Shown here in pieces: positions 1 to 6,771 of a DNA stretch of 10,255 nucleotides. The stretch lies in contig JASHYV010000015.1 in the NCBI GenBank assembly GCA_030064695.1, forward strand, positions 1 to 10,255, in the 5' to 3' direction. This DNA is from Thermoplasmata archaeon (GTDB lineage: Archaea > Thermoplasmatota > Thermoplasmata > UBA184). The translations under genes and the position numbers were made by a program. Every line of letters starts with the position of its first letter. The stretch's first letter is position 1. Under the pieces are notes generated by a model. That model was not told the origin of the DNA and searched no databases. It worked only from the letters and a program-made list of their open reading frames with translations.

Positions 1-926
1 TCCTCCCAACCCCCTCCGGCCATCTGGCTCGCGGTGTAGTGGGAGAGGAACCAGAGCGTCTTCGGGATCGTACCGCTCGGCGGATTCGCCGCCGAGATCG
101 CGGTGCCCGGATTCTCGGGGATCCAGTTGAACGTCCCCTGGATGATCTGCTGCGAGACCCCGGCCGCGATGAACAGCGAGATCCCGCTCCCGATCCCCCA
201 CTTCGAGACGACCTCGTCCATCAGGAAGACGAGGTAGCTGCCGAAGACGAGCTGGGCGATGATGATCGTGTTGGCGAGGAAGAGGCCGTTCCCCGGGGAC
301 GCGCCCCCGAGGGTGGAGACGAGCGACGAGGACGGGCTGATGTACCCGTAGACCTGGGGCACCGCCTCGATGAAGATCATCGCGATGACGACGATCTTCT
401 GCGAGCCCTGGTACATCCCCTTGTCCTCGTCGTCGGTGAGGTCGAGATTGATGATCTTCGCCCCGGTGAACAGTTGCATGATGATCGAACCGGTGACGAT
501 CGGTCCGATCCCGAGGTCCATCAGGGTCCCTTCGGCCCCGGCGAGGATCGCGCGGTAGCTCGAGAACAGGTCGATGACCGTCGCCTGGTCGACCCCGAAG
601 AGGTAGATGTTCGTGAGCAGGAAGTACAGGAGGAGGATGCCGATCGTCCACAGCATCTTCGTCCGGAAATGGACGTGGCCCTTCGGCTGGGCGACCGCCG
701 GTAGCCGGCTCGTGATCGGCTTCAGGCCGTAGAGCCGCGAGCGCGTCCCGTTGTACGAGAGGCCGAGGTAGAGGAGGCCCAGGACGAGGAAGACGACGAC
801 GCCGATGACGATGAACGCGAGCAGGCTCGGCGCGTCCCAGAACCAGACGAGCGCGAGGATGAGCCCGCCGACGATCGCGAGCGGGATCGCCCAGCGAGGG
901 TTACGGGGTACCTCCTCCTCCGCCAT
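1..926 (-). CDS. secY: Preprotein translocase subunit SecY (partial, C-terminal end beyond window)
   Basis: SecY is the pore-forming subunit of the Sec protein-conducting channel in the cytoplasmic membrane. The 308 visible residues contain typical archaeal SecY segments: GTLMDLGIGPIVTGSIIMQL (residues 133-152, plug and TM2 region), and DEVVSKWGIGSGISLFIAAG (residues 237-256). The SecY core begins near residue 63, where LYGLKPITSRLPAV followed by FRTKMLWT matches the usual N terminus of the archaeal protein. Before it lie about 62 extra residues with two hydrophobic stretches (about 12-30 and 35-57). The ATG at 926 is the only canonical start I can find; no ATG, GTG or TTG occurs in frame between it and the core. 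No good Shine-Dalgarno sequence precedes it, but a TATA-like element lies 28 bases upstream. The gene starts 27 bases after rpl15, the usual archaeal position at the end of the cluster. The 3' end runs off the window. Confidence 0.95.
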   Translation of the reverse strand, partial: MAEEEVPRNPRWAIPLAIVGGLILALVWFWDAPSLLAFIVIGVVVFLVLGLLYLGLSYNGTRSRLYGLKPITSRLPAVAQPKGHVHFRTKMLWTIGILLLYFLLTNIYLFGVDQATVIDLFSSYRAILAGAEGTLMDLGIGPIVTGSIIMQLFTGAKIINLDLTDDEDKGMYQGSQKIVVIAMIFIEAVPQVYGYISPSSSLVSTLGGASPGNGLFLANTIIIAQLVFGSYLVFLMDEVVSKWGIGSGISLFIAAGVSQQIIQGTFNWIPENPGTAISAANPPSGTIPKTLWFLSHYTASQMAGGGWE

Positions 927-953
927 TCGCCGAGGACGGAGCCGGCGGCCGCG

Positions 954-960
954 TTATATA
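954..960 (-). promoter_or_regulatory. Putative TATA box for an internal secY promoter
   Basis: On the minus strand the sequence reads CAGACTATATAACGC, an A/T block that stands out in GC-rich DNA and resembles an archaeal TATA box. The last codons of rpl15 (ACT ATA TAA) form it. Its centre (about 957) is about 31 bases before the secY ATG. As archaeal initiation usually lies about 25-30 bases downstream of the TATA centre, the transcript would start within a few bases of the ATG and be leaderless. I see no clear purine-rich BRE beside it, so this remains a prediction. Confidence 0.45.
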
Positions 961-1403
961 GTCTGCGGAGAGCCGGCGCGCTTTCCGGCGGCGTCCGGCG
1001 CGACGACCGTCACCTTCGCGCGCGCGTGCTCCGAGGCATGCGCGACGAGCACCTTCCACGTCCGGGTCACGCGGCCCCCGCCCAGGAGCCGATCCACCCC
1101 GACCTTCGTGAGGTCCGCGACGAGGGTGTCGCCGTCCCGGTCGAGCGCGCCCGCGTTCTCGAGCACGGGAACGAACGCGTCGAGCTGGCCCACGTTGAGC
1201 GACGTCGGCCGGGCCGTGGTCCCGGGCGGCCGCCGGAACCCGTGGCGGCCGAAGTGGTCCGGTGCGTAGATCAGCATCGACTTGAACTTGTACTTGTGGA
1301 GCCCCGCGTTCCCGCGGCCCCCCTGCTTGCCGGCCCCGCGGCCGGCCTTGATCCCGCGGCCGTGCGTTCGGAGCCCCCGGAACTTCTTCGTGCGGCTCGG
1401 CAT
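954..1403 (-). CDS. rpl15: 50S ribosomal protein L15 (uL15, archaeal L27Ae type)
   Basis: uL15 is a 23S rRNA-binding protein of the large subunit that threads a basic N-terminal arm into the rRNA core. The protein has 149 residues, normal for the archaeal family. The N terminus carries the expected glycine/arginine-rich arm with RTHGRG (residues 12-17) and GGRGNAGLHKYK (28-39), followed by YAPDHFGRHGFRRP (46-59), the archaeal/eukaryotic signature. The C-terminal half is the globular part, with KVGVDRLLGGG at 100-110. The ATG at 1403 is preceded by GGGGGCG and lies 14 bases after the rpl30 stop. The stop codon TAA is part of the putative secY TATA box. Confidence 0.96.
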   Translation of the reverse strand: MPSRTKKFRGLRTHGRGIKAGRGAGKQGGRGNAGLHKYKFKSMLIYAPDHFGRHGFRRPPGTTARPTSLNVGQLDAFVPVLENAGALDRDGDTLVADLTKVGVDRLLGGGRVTRTWKVLVAHASEHARAKVTVVAPDAAGKRAGSPQTI

Positions 1404-1417
1404 CGTTCCGTCGCCCC

Positions 1418-1876
1418 CTAGATCATCCGGCGGACGAGGTCGTTGATCGCGCGACCCCGATAGCCGAGCGCCCCGCCGAGCGAGTACGGCTTCTTGGTCG
1501 AGCGCCAGCCGCCCTTCGGCGCCCGCAGTCGGAAGAGCGGCCGCAGCCCGGTCACGGTCGCCACGCCCCCGCCGGCGACCGCGCGCGCGACGTCCGGGAC
1601 TCCGCCCGTGCGCAGGACGCTGACGGCCGTCTCGTCGGTGAGGCGCGTTCCTTCGGCGGTCTCGCCGCGTTGCCGGAGCAACAGATCGACCGTCTCGGGC
1701 TCCGCCTCGCCCCACGTGACGTAGCCCTGCACGCGGTGGATCATCCCGCGGAACGACGGCGCCTCGGGGAGGATCGTCGCGTGGTTCGCCCGCGTCAGGT
1801 GCAGGAAGCGGAGCGTCTCCACGACGTCGTGGCGGGCGTGGATCGTGCCGCGCACCCGGACCACCATCCACGCCAC
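1418..1876 (-). CDS. rpl30: 50S ribosomal protein L30 (uL30)
   Basis: uL30 binds 23S rRNA on the large subunit. With the chosen GTG start the protein has 152 residues, typical of the long archaeal form rather than the roughly 60-residue bacterial one. The N-terminal ferredoxin-like L30 core begins at VVRVRG and continues with LRFLHLTRANHATILP (about residues 22-37). The archaeal C-terminal part contains FRLRAPKGGW and the SLGGALGYRGRAINDLVRRM end. Two starts are possible: GTG at 1876, 8 bases after a strong GGGAGGT, or ATG at 1867, 17 bases after it. I chose the GTG because of the ribosome-binding spacing. The gene follows rps5 by 2 bases. Confidence 0.94.
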   Translation of the reverse strand: MAWMVVRVRGTIHARHDVVETLRFLHLTRANHATILPEAPSFRGMIHRVQGYVTWGEAEPETVDLLLRQRGETAEGTRLTDETAVSVLRTGGVPDVARAVAGGGVATVTGLRPLFRLRAPKGGWRSTKKPYSLGGALGYRGRAINDLVRRMI

Positions 1877-1878
1877 GG

Positions 1879-2760
1879 CTAGCGACCTCCCGGCGGCGGC
1901 CCGCGCCGGCCGCTGCCCCCGGGCCCTCCGCCCGGTCCGCGGCTCCCGGGCGGTCCGCCGCGTCCGGGCGGCGGGCGACCCCCGGGTCCGCGGCCACGTC
2001 CGCGACCGCCGCCGCGCATGGGCCGAGCGCCCTCTTCCTTCGGGGGCAGGATCGACACGCCGACCGGTCCCCGGACGATCTTGAGACGCTGCGCGTCCTC
2101 GGGCGGGACCTTGAGCCCGGCGAGCGCGACCAGCGCCTCGAAGACCGCCTGGGCATAATTGACGGTCGTCTTGGTATGGCCCTCGGTGAACCCCCACGCA
2201 TCGGTGATGCCGGCGAAGCGCAGGATCGGCTTCGCGACGTCGCCGACCGCGAGGCCGACGCCCTGGGGCGCGGGTTTGACCGTGACGACGACCGACCCCG
2301 CGCGCCCCTGGATCTGGAACGGCACGGTGTGGGCGCGCCCGCAGCCGCACTCCCAGCTACCGCAGCCCCGGAAGACCTCGACGATCTCGAGCTTCGCCCG
2401 ATCGATGGCGCGCCGGATCGTGGGCCCGACCTCGCGGCCCTTGGCGCGCCCGAGCCCGACGAACCCGTCGCCGTTGCCGACGACCACCGTCACTGCGAAC
2501 TTGAACCGACGGCCGGAGTCCGTCATCCGCTGGACCATGTTCACGTCGAGGACCTCGTCGTGGAGGTTCGGGAGCAGCTTGTCGACGATCTGCGCCTCGC
2601 GCAGCGGGAGACCGCTCTCGAGCGCCGCGCCCATCGTGGAGATCTCGTCCGAGGCGACCCGACGGCCGAGCTCGGTCTTCGGGACCCACGGCGCCGGCGC
2701 GGCCGGGACCGGCGGACCGGGCGGGCCCGAGAGCGAGGGTCCCGAGACGGCCGCGCTCAC
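1879..2760 (-). CDS. rps5: 30S ribosomal protein S5 (uS5) with Gly/Arg-rich C-terminal tail
   Basis: uS5 lies near the decoding centre and mRNA entry channel of the small subunit. The family core spans about residues 25-240: [11 protein letters not shown] (25-35), the conserved [15 protein letters not shown] (74-88), the double-stranded-RNA-binding S5 fold, the archaeal/eukaryotic [10 protein letters not shown] (132-141), and [16 protein letters not shown] (170-185). At 293 residues it is much longer than usual archaeal S5 (roughly 210-230). The first 24 residues are Pro/Ala/Gly-rich. Residues 249-293 consist only of Gly (22), Pro (11), Arg (10) and Ser (2) and include RGG/RG motifs. The start is GTG at 2760, overlapping the rpl18 stop as GTGA; no other start precedes the core. 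The tail stays in one open frame up to the stop just before rpl30, so I consider it real and not a frameshift. Confidence 0.96.
   Translation of the reverse strand: MSAAVSGPSLSGPPGPPVPAAPAPWVPKTELGRRVASDEISTMGAALESGLPLREAQIVDKLLPNLHDEVLDVNMVQRMTDSGRRFKFAVTVVVGNGDGFVGLGRAKGREVGPTIRRAIDRAKLEIVEVFRGCGSWECGCGRAHTVPFQIQGRAGSVVVTVKPAPQGVGLAVGDVAKPILRFAGITDAWGFTEGHTKTTVNYAQAVFEALVALAGLKVPPEDAQRLKIVRGPVGVSILPPKEEGARPMRGGGRGRGRGPGGRPPPGRGGPPGSRGPGGGPGGSGRRGPPPGGR
1885..1891 (-). promoter_or_regulatory. Shine-Dalgarno site deciding the rpl30 start
   Basis: On the minus strand GGGAGGT, inside the last codons of rps5, lies 8 bases before GTG 1876 and 17 bases before ATG 1867. The spacing favours the GTG as the rpl30 start. 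Confidence 0.6.
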
Positions 2761-3284
2761 GAAGCACCTCCCGTCGCCTGGAGGAGCGAGGGCAGCTTGA
2801 GCTTGTACGCCTCGATCGGTTCGGGCAGCGGCTTCGGAAGGTGGGCACCGTTGAGCCGGTCCGCGCCGGGGAATCCACCCTCGCCGTGCGGGATCTCGAT
2901 CCCGGCGTCGAGGAGACCCTTCAGGGCGGCGGCGAGCCGCCCCCCCGCCGTGGGGTGGCGGAGCCCCGTGTCGAGGACGGCGAACTCCGCTCCGCCCGAC
3001 TTCGCGCGCAGGCCGGCGAGGTACGCCGTCAAGTAGGCCGCCGGTGTCGACGCCGCGCTCGCCGCCGGGAAAGCGATCCCGGCGAGCTCGCTCGACTCGG
3101 CCGCGGCGAGCACTCGGTCGCCGGCGGGATCGAACGCCACGATCGCCACGCGCACGCGGTGGCCCGATAGACGGACGACCGCACGGGGCTGGTCGGACTT
3201 CAGGAGCCGGAGCCGGACGCGGTAGTCGGTCTTGCCTTCCCGCCGACGTCGGAAGTGGACCCGGTAGCGCGGGCCCGTGCTCAT
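2757..3284 (-). CDS. rpl18: 50S ribosomal protein L18 (uL18)
   Basis: uL18 binds 5S rRNA together with L5 and forms part of the central protuberance. The 175-residue protein opens with [20 protein letters not shown] (residues 3-22) followed by [15 protein letters not shown], a very close match to the archaeal/eukaryotic L5e-L18 N terminus. The central [20 protein letters not shown] (residues 104-123) and the following [10 protein letters not shown] are also family hallmarks. The ATG at 3284 overlaps the rpl19e stop as ATGA, suggesting translational coupling, and the 3' end overlaps the rps5 GTG start by four bases. Confidence 0.96.
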   Translation of the reverse strand: MSTGPRYRVHFRRRREGKTDYRVRLRLLKSDQPRAVVRLSGHRVRVAIVAFDPAGDRVLAAAESSELAGIAFPAASAASTPAAYLTAYLAGLRAKSGGAEFAVLDTGLRHPTAGGRLAAALKGLLDAGIEIPHGEGGFPGADRLNGAHLPKPLPEPIEAYKLKLPSLLQATGGAS

Positions 3285-3742
3285 GCGGAACCCTCCGGTA
3301 GGTGGCCCGCGAGCCGAAGGTTCACGAGGAGGTGCGCCCGGCTGCGGAACATGCCGCCCTTCGCCCGGCGATAGAACTCGCGATAGATCGCGGCGTCGAT
3401 CTTCTTCGAGGCGCGGAGCTCGCGCAGGAGTGCGCGCTGCGCCCGGATGCGCCGCATCCAGCGGTCCTTCTTGGGCAGTCGGGAGTACGGGGAGCCCCGG
3501 CGCGACCCCGGGCCGGAGTGCCGGCCCTTCTTGACCTCGGCGGCGTGCCGCCGGGCGCGCGCCCGGGAGGTGCCCTGGATCGCCTTGCGCCGGATCACGC
3601 CGGCCTTGATCGCGGAGCGCACGTCGCTGCGCGTGACCGCGTCGGCGAGGTCGTCCTGGCTCGCCGGATCGATCCAGACGCGCCCTTCCCCGCACTTCAG
3701 GAGCGACGCCGCGAGGCGCCGCTGATTCGCGAGATCCGCCAT
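3281..3742 (-). CDS. rpl19e: 50S ribosomal protein L19e (eL19)
   Basis: eL19 is a large-subunit protein found only in archaea and eukaryotes; it contacts the small subunit through an intersubunit bridge. The 153-residue length matches archaeal members. Visible family features are the N-terminal helical part [15 protein letters not shown] (4-18), VWIDP (22-26), the [20 protein letters not shown] segment (45-64), the glycine/arginine turn [13 protein letters not shown] (71-83), and the long basic C-terminal helix ending in [13 protein letters not shown] (126-138). The ATG at 3742 has GGAGG about 10 bases upstream and lies 5 bases after the rpl32e stop. Confidence 0.96.
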   Translation of the reverse strand: MADLANQRRLAASLLKCGEGRVWIDPASQDDLADAVTRSDVRSAIKAGVIRRKAIQGTSRARARRHAAEVKKGRHSGPGSRRGSPYSRLPKKDRWMRRIRAQRALLRELRASKKIDAAIYREFYRRAKGGMFRSRAHLLVNLRLAGHLPEGSA

Positions 3743-3747
3743 CGACG

Positions 3748-4371
3748 CTACGCCTCCGACTCCGCCTTCACGATCGGGTTGAGCACTCGGATCCCGAGCT
3801 GCTGGGCTTCTTCCTCGAGGACGAGCCGGCGGCGCGTGCCGACGGTGCGCGCGATCACCGCGGCCTCGACCCGCGGATCGACGCCCTGAAGGTCAGCGCT
3901 CGTTCGGACGAGGATCGGCCGGAATCCGCTCGGCACCAGACCGCGAACGCGGGCGGGCGAGCGGTAGCCGACGCGAACGATCTTGGGTCGATAGCCGTAG
4001 TGGCGCCGCTGCTTCGATTGGAGCCCGCGGGGGCGGCGCCACGCGCCGTCCCGGCCGATGCGCTCGTACCGGTTCGCCGCCTGGCGGCCGAAGATCGGAC
4101 GGCGCACATCGAGGGCCCGCCGCAGCGCGAGCAGCTGCTGGGTCGCCGGGTCCAGCGTCGCCCGCCGCGGAGCCCGGGGACCCTCGGGGGCTTTCGCCTC
4201 GTCCGCCGGCTCGGTCTTCGCCGTCGGCGCGTCCGCGGGGGCCGGCGCCTCGGGCGCCGCGGTCTTCGAACGCGTGCGGGCGGCTCGCTTCTTCGGCGGG
4301 GTCGGGGCGTCCGCTGGCGACGTAGCGTCCGCCGGGTCAGGGGCCGGCGTCGCGGGGGGGTCGTCCGGCAT
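3748..4371 (-). CDS. rpl32e: 50S ribosomal protein L32e (eL32) with Ala/Pro-rich N-terminal arm
   Basis: eL32 is an archaeal/eukaryotic large-subunit protein that binds 23S rRNA. The recognisable core covers about residues 78-203: LALRRALDVRRPIFGRQ (81-97), YERIGRDGAWRRPRGLQSK (102-120), the RRHYGYRPKIVRVGYRSP segment (122-139) and VRGLVPSGFRPILV (142-155). In front lies a roughly 70-residue arm rich in Ala, Pro, Asp, Thr and Lys, probably disordered. Total length is 207 residues against about 130 for compact archaeal forms; haloarchaeal L32e also carries a long N-terminal extension. The chosen ATG at 4371 lies 5 bases after the rpl6 stop, with GGAGG 13 bases upstream. The frame is open further upstream but only through rpl6. 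Confidence 0.93.
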   Translation of the reverse strand: MPDDPPATPAPDPADATSPADAPTPPKKRAARTRSKTAAPEAPAPADAPTAKTEPADEAKAPEGPRAPRRATLDPATQQLLALRRALDVRRPIFGRQAANRYERIGRDGAWRRPRGLQSKQRRHYGYRPKIVRVGYRSPARVRGLVPSGFRPILVRTSADLQGVDPRVEAAVIARTVGTRRRLVLEEEAQQLGIRVLNPIVKAESEA

Positions 4372-4376
4372 GGCCG

Positions 4377-4940
4377 CTAGCTCGCCTCCTTGAGATGCGC
4401 CCGTTCGATGAGGTAGATCCCGTCCTGGAAGACCCGCGGATCGTAGTCGCGGATCCGCGTCGCGCGCTCGATGTTCGCCGCGCTCTGCCCGACCTGCTCG
4501 ACGTCGTGACCGCTCAGGCGTACGATGTCGCCGTCGACCTCGGCCTTCGTGCCGGCCACGAGCTGCGTCGATCGGGGGTGCTTCTCGCCGAGGAAGTTCT
4601 CGATCACGAGCTCCTCGCCCTTCACTTGGACCTTCATCGGGAAATGGGCCGCGACGACCTTGAGGCGCGCCTCGACGCCCCGGGTCAGGCCGCCGCCGAT
4701 CACGCGGAGGTGCGCGGCCCACGTCCGCAGGAGCGCCTGCGAGCGCTTGCGGTGGGCCGGGAGCCGGAGCGTGAGCGTGGCCGTCGACCCGGCGACCGTG
4801 AGCGCGAGGGCGTCGGACGGGAACGGGCGCACGACGGTGCCGAGCGGTCCCTTCGCGGTGAGCCGACGGTCGGCGATCGACAGCGAGACGCCCTTCGGCA
4901 GCTCGACGATCTCCGTCGACTCGGATGCGTCAGTAGACAT
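4377..4940 (-). CDS. rpl6: 50S ribosomal protein L6 (uL6)
   Basis: uL6 sits near the sarcin-ricin loop and the factor-binding site of the large subunit. The 187-residue protein has the expected duplicated L6 fold. The N-terminal half runs from VELPKGVSLSIADRRLTAKG (12-31), followed by GPLGTVVRPF. The archaeal linker is RTWAAHLRVIGGGLTRGVEA (72-91). The C-terminal half has HFPMKVQVKGEELVIENFLG (99-118) and ends in IRDYDPRVFQDGIYL (163-177), the archaeal/eukaryotic L9e signature. The start ATG at 4940 lies inside the last codons of rps8, giving an 11-base overlap. No strong Shine-Dalgarno sequence is present, so initiation probably depends on coupling to rps8. Confidence 0.95.
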   Translation of the reverse strand: MSTDASESTEIVELPKGVSLSIADRRLTAKGPLGTVVRPFPSDALALTVAGSTATLTLRLPAHRKRSQALLRTWAAHLRVIGGGLTRGVEARLKVVAAHFPMKVQVKGEELVIENFLGEKHPRSTQLVAGTKAEVDGDIVRLSGHDVEQVGQSAANIERATRIRDYDPRVFQDGIYLIERAHLKEAS

Positions 4941-5319
4941 AGGCGAGCAACCGACCTCCGATCTTGAATTCGCGGGCCTGCGTGTGCGACAGGACGCCCC
5001 GGTTCGTCGAGAGCACGAGCAGCCCGAAGTCCTGCGCCGGGAGGAAGCGGGACTCGTAGCGCTCGAGGGCATCGTGCGCGACCGAGATGCGCGGCTTGAT
5101 CACACCGCAGGAGTTGATCCGGCGGGCGAGGCGGACGTCGTACTTGCCGCCGCGCCCGGTCGGGACGAACGTGAACTCCTCGATGTAGTGGTGCTCGCGG
5201 AAGATCCGGAGGACCTCGGCGATGAGCTTCGAGGTCGGCGCGAGCTCGACGTGGGGCTTGCCGTCGAGGTCGGCGTGGCGGAGCGAGACGAGCGCGTCGT
5301 TCAACAGGTCCTGACCCAT
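4930..5319 (-). CDS. rps8: 30S ribosomal protein S8 (uS8)
   Basis: uS8 is a primary binder of the 16S rRNA central domain. At 129 residues it has the standard archaeal length. The N terminus LLNDALVSLRHADLDGK (5-21), the segment ending in LRIFREHHYIEEF (37-49), CGVIKPRISV (71-80) and the C-terminal rRNA-contacting LLVLSTNRGVLSHTQAR (100-116) are all family landmarks. The ATG at 5319 follows rps14 by 16 bases and has GAGGGGAGG immediately upstream. Its 3' end contains the rpl6 start. In several bacteria S8 represses its own operon; I see nothing in this sequence that shows such control here. Confidence 0.96.
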   Translation of the reverse strand: MGQDLLNDALVSLRHADLDGKPHVELAPTSKLIAEVLRIFREHHYIEEFTFVPTGRGGKYDVRLARRINSCGVIKPRISVAHDALERYESRFLPAQDFGLLVLSTNRGVLSHTQAREFKIGGRLLAYVY

Positions 5320-5335
5320 CGTCCTCCCCTCACTC

Positions 5336-5482
5336 TCACTGGTACTTGTGGAACCCCAGGTCCCGGGCGACCTCGCGGAAGCACTGCCGGCAGAGGTGGA
5401 GGCCGTAGCGCCGGACGATCCCGCGCTTGCGGTCGCAGCGCAGGCACCCGTCCTTGCGACCGAACTTTCGCTTCGGCTTCAT
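5336..5482 (-). CDS. rps14: 30S ribosomal protein S14, zinc-binding type (uS14)
   Basis: uS14 assembles late into the head of the small subunit, close to S3 and S10. The gene encodes only 48 residues, starting [20 protein letters not shown] and ending in DLGFHKYQ. Four cysteines in two CxxC pairs (C13/C16 and C31/C34) form the zinc ribbon of the C+ type found in all archaea. The C-terminal [13 protein letters not shown] is strongly conserved. The ATG at 5482 is preceded by GAGGGGAG at a workable distance and lies 15 bases after the rpl5 stop. The next gene, rps8, begins 16 bases downstream. The position between rpl5 and rps8 is the standard one for this gene. Confidence 0.95.
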   Translation of the reverse strand: MKPKRKFGRKDGCLRCDRKRGIVRRYGLHLCRQCFREVARDLGFHKYQ

Positions 5483-5497
5483 CGATCGCGGCTCCCC

Positions 5498-6058
5498 TCA
5501 CTCCAAGATCGCGACGCCGAGCGTCTGCGCGAGAAAGGCCCGGGTCTCCTCCCGCGTCGAACGGAGCGCCCGGGGCAGGGACCGGGACTGCACGCGCCGC
5601 TGGCGGATGCGGAAGCCGGCGCGGCCCATCTCGACCGCGACGTCCATCCCGTGGATCCCGATCTGGGGGTCGTACTTCATCCCCGTGAAATCGGTGTAGT
5701 CGGCGATCCCGAACGAGAAGTTCCCGTTCCGGTCGATCGAGTCGACGTCGAGCTGGCGGTCCCGCGCCTCGAACGCCCGCGCGAGGAAGTCCCGGGCGAC
5801 CTCGCCGCGGAGCGTGACCTTGGCGCCGATCTCCTGGCCCTTGCGGATCCCGAAGTCCCGGTTCGTCGAGTGGGAGCGGGTCGCGACCGGCTTCTGGTGC
5901 GTCACCATCTGCAGCACCTTCTCCGCCTTCGTGCGCGCCTCGCCGGACTCGCCGACGCCGGCGTTCACGACCACCTTGATCAGCCGGAGCGCGCGGTGCG
6001 GATTGGCCGAGGTCGGCGGCGGCGCCGGCGTCGGAGCGGTCGCGGGCGGGGCGCTCAT
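5498..6058 (-). CDS. rpl5: 50S ribosomal protein L5 (uL5)
   Basis: uL5 binds 5S rRNA with L18, contacts P-site tRNA and helps form the bridge to the small-subunit head. The protein has 186 residues. After about 20 Ala/Pro-rich residues not expected in the family, the core begins with RLIKVVVNAGVGESGEA (25-41). KAEKVLQMVTHQKPVATRSH (44-63), the 5S-contacting region with FGIRKGQEIGAKVTLRG (69-85) and the hallmark NFSFGIADYTDF (113-124) follow, then GIHGMDVAVEMGRAGFRI (134-151). The ATG at 6058 overlaps the rps4e stop as ATGA, which fixes the start. Confidence 0.95.
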   Translation of the reverse strand: MSAPPATAPTPAPPPTSANPHRALRLIKVVVNAGVGESGEARTKAEKVLQMVTHQKPVATRSHSTNRDFGIRKGQEIGAKVTLRGEVARDFLARAFEARDRQLDVDSIDRNGNFSFGIADYTDFTGMKYDPQIGIHGMDVAVEMGRAGFRIRQRRVQSRSLPRALRSTREETRAFLAQTLGVAILE

Positions 6059-6771
6059 CGGTCGACCCCCTCGGCGATCGTCACGAGGGGCGCCTTGTCG
6101 CCGACGACGTAGACGTACTCCTTGACCGTCGAGAACCCCTCCTTGAAGTGCACGAGGTTCGGCTGCGAGGAGTTGCGCACCTCGACCCGGTCGACCCGGG
6201 CGAGCTCGCCGACATGCGAGCCACCCGCCACGAAGGCGAGCGCGCCGGAGGCGAGGGGCAGATGCTCCACGACCTTCTGGCTCGGGAGTTCGATCTTGAC
6301 GGAGTCGCCGACCCGGTAGGGCGTGCCCCGATCGACGAGGAGGTTCCGGCCGTCGTGCAGCGTGACCTCGATCCGCCCGGCGCGCACGGCGTGCTTGAAG
6401 CGGACCCGGCCGATCTTCACGTTCGCCTCGGTCGAGGGGATCGCCACCAGCCCGAGCTTCCCGCGCCGGTCGCGGACCATGCGGAAGTGGGCGTCGAGCG
6501 GGGCACCGAACGAGACCGTGTCCATGAGGCCCACGCCGCGGTCCAGGTCCTTCGCGACCTTGCCGTCGACCTTCACGGCGCCGGTGCGGACGAGCTGGCT
6601 CGCCTCCCGCGCGCTCGCGACCAGGTGGCGCAGGTCGCGGAGCACCAGCAGGAGCGGCACGGAGGCGTCCTGGGCGTGCGGCCCCGGTCCGGGGCGCTTC
6701 ACCCACTTCGTCCCCTTGCGGGGGATCGTCCACGCCCGGGGGGCGGCGCGGCGCTTCAGTCGGAACGTCAT
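6055..6771 (-). CDS. rps4e: 30S ribosomal protein S4e (eS4)
   Basis: eS4 is an archaeal/eukaryotic small-subunit protein. At 238 residues it has normal length. Domains in order: a basic N-terminal part with LKRRAAPRAWTIPRKGTKWV (5-24) and PGPGPH (27-32); an S4-type RNA-binding domain around residues 43-90, containing LVRTGAVKVDGKVAKD (60-75); a central domain with VTLHDGRNLLV (136-146) and YRVGDSVKIELP (152-163); and a C-terminal KOW-like segment at GGSHVGELARVDRV (183-196). The ATG at 6771 overlaps the rpl24 stop as ATGA, and the gene's own stop overlaps the rpl5 start in the same way, so the three genes look translationally coupled. Confidence 0.96.
   Translation of the reverse strand: MTFRLKRRAAPRAWTIPRKGTKWVKRPGPGPHAQDASVPLLLVLRDLRHLVASAREASQLVRTGAVKVDGKVAKDLDRGVGLMDTVSFGAPLDAHFRMVRDRRGKLGLVAIPSTEANVKIGRVRFKHAVRAGRIEVTLHDGRNLLVDRGTPYRVGDSVKIELPSQKVVEHLPLASGALAFVAGGSHVGELARVDRVEVRNSSQPNLVHFKEGFSTVKEYVYVVGDKAPLVTIAEGVDR

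Noticed and set aside
911..921. GGAGGAGGAGG inside secY codons 2-5 as a ribosome-binding site for a shorter SecY
   Set aside because: No in-frame ATG, GTG or TTG follows at a suitable distance; the repeat is explained by three consecutive GAG glutamate codons.
1882..2016. Frameshift or assembly error creating the S5 tail
   Set aside because: The tail reads in frame to a stop 2 bases before the rpl30 start, with an rpl30 ribosome-binding site in its last codons. The alternative frames give no better match to S5.
2176..3036. Long open frames on the plus strand (for example 2176-3036, 4525-5688, 6148-7113 and 7334-8254)
   Set aside because: They lie entirely antisense to clear ribosomal protein genes, have arginine/proline/alanine-heavy low-complexity translations and no recognisable domains. 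Such frames are expected by chance in very GC-rich DNA.
4372..4722. Extension of the rpl32e frame upstream through rpl6
   Set aside because: The frame is open only because of high GC; the translation there is low-complexity and rpl6 occupies this DNA in another frame with full family similarity.
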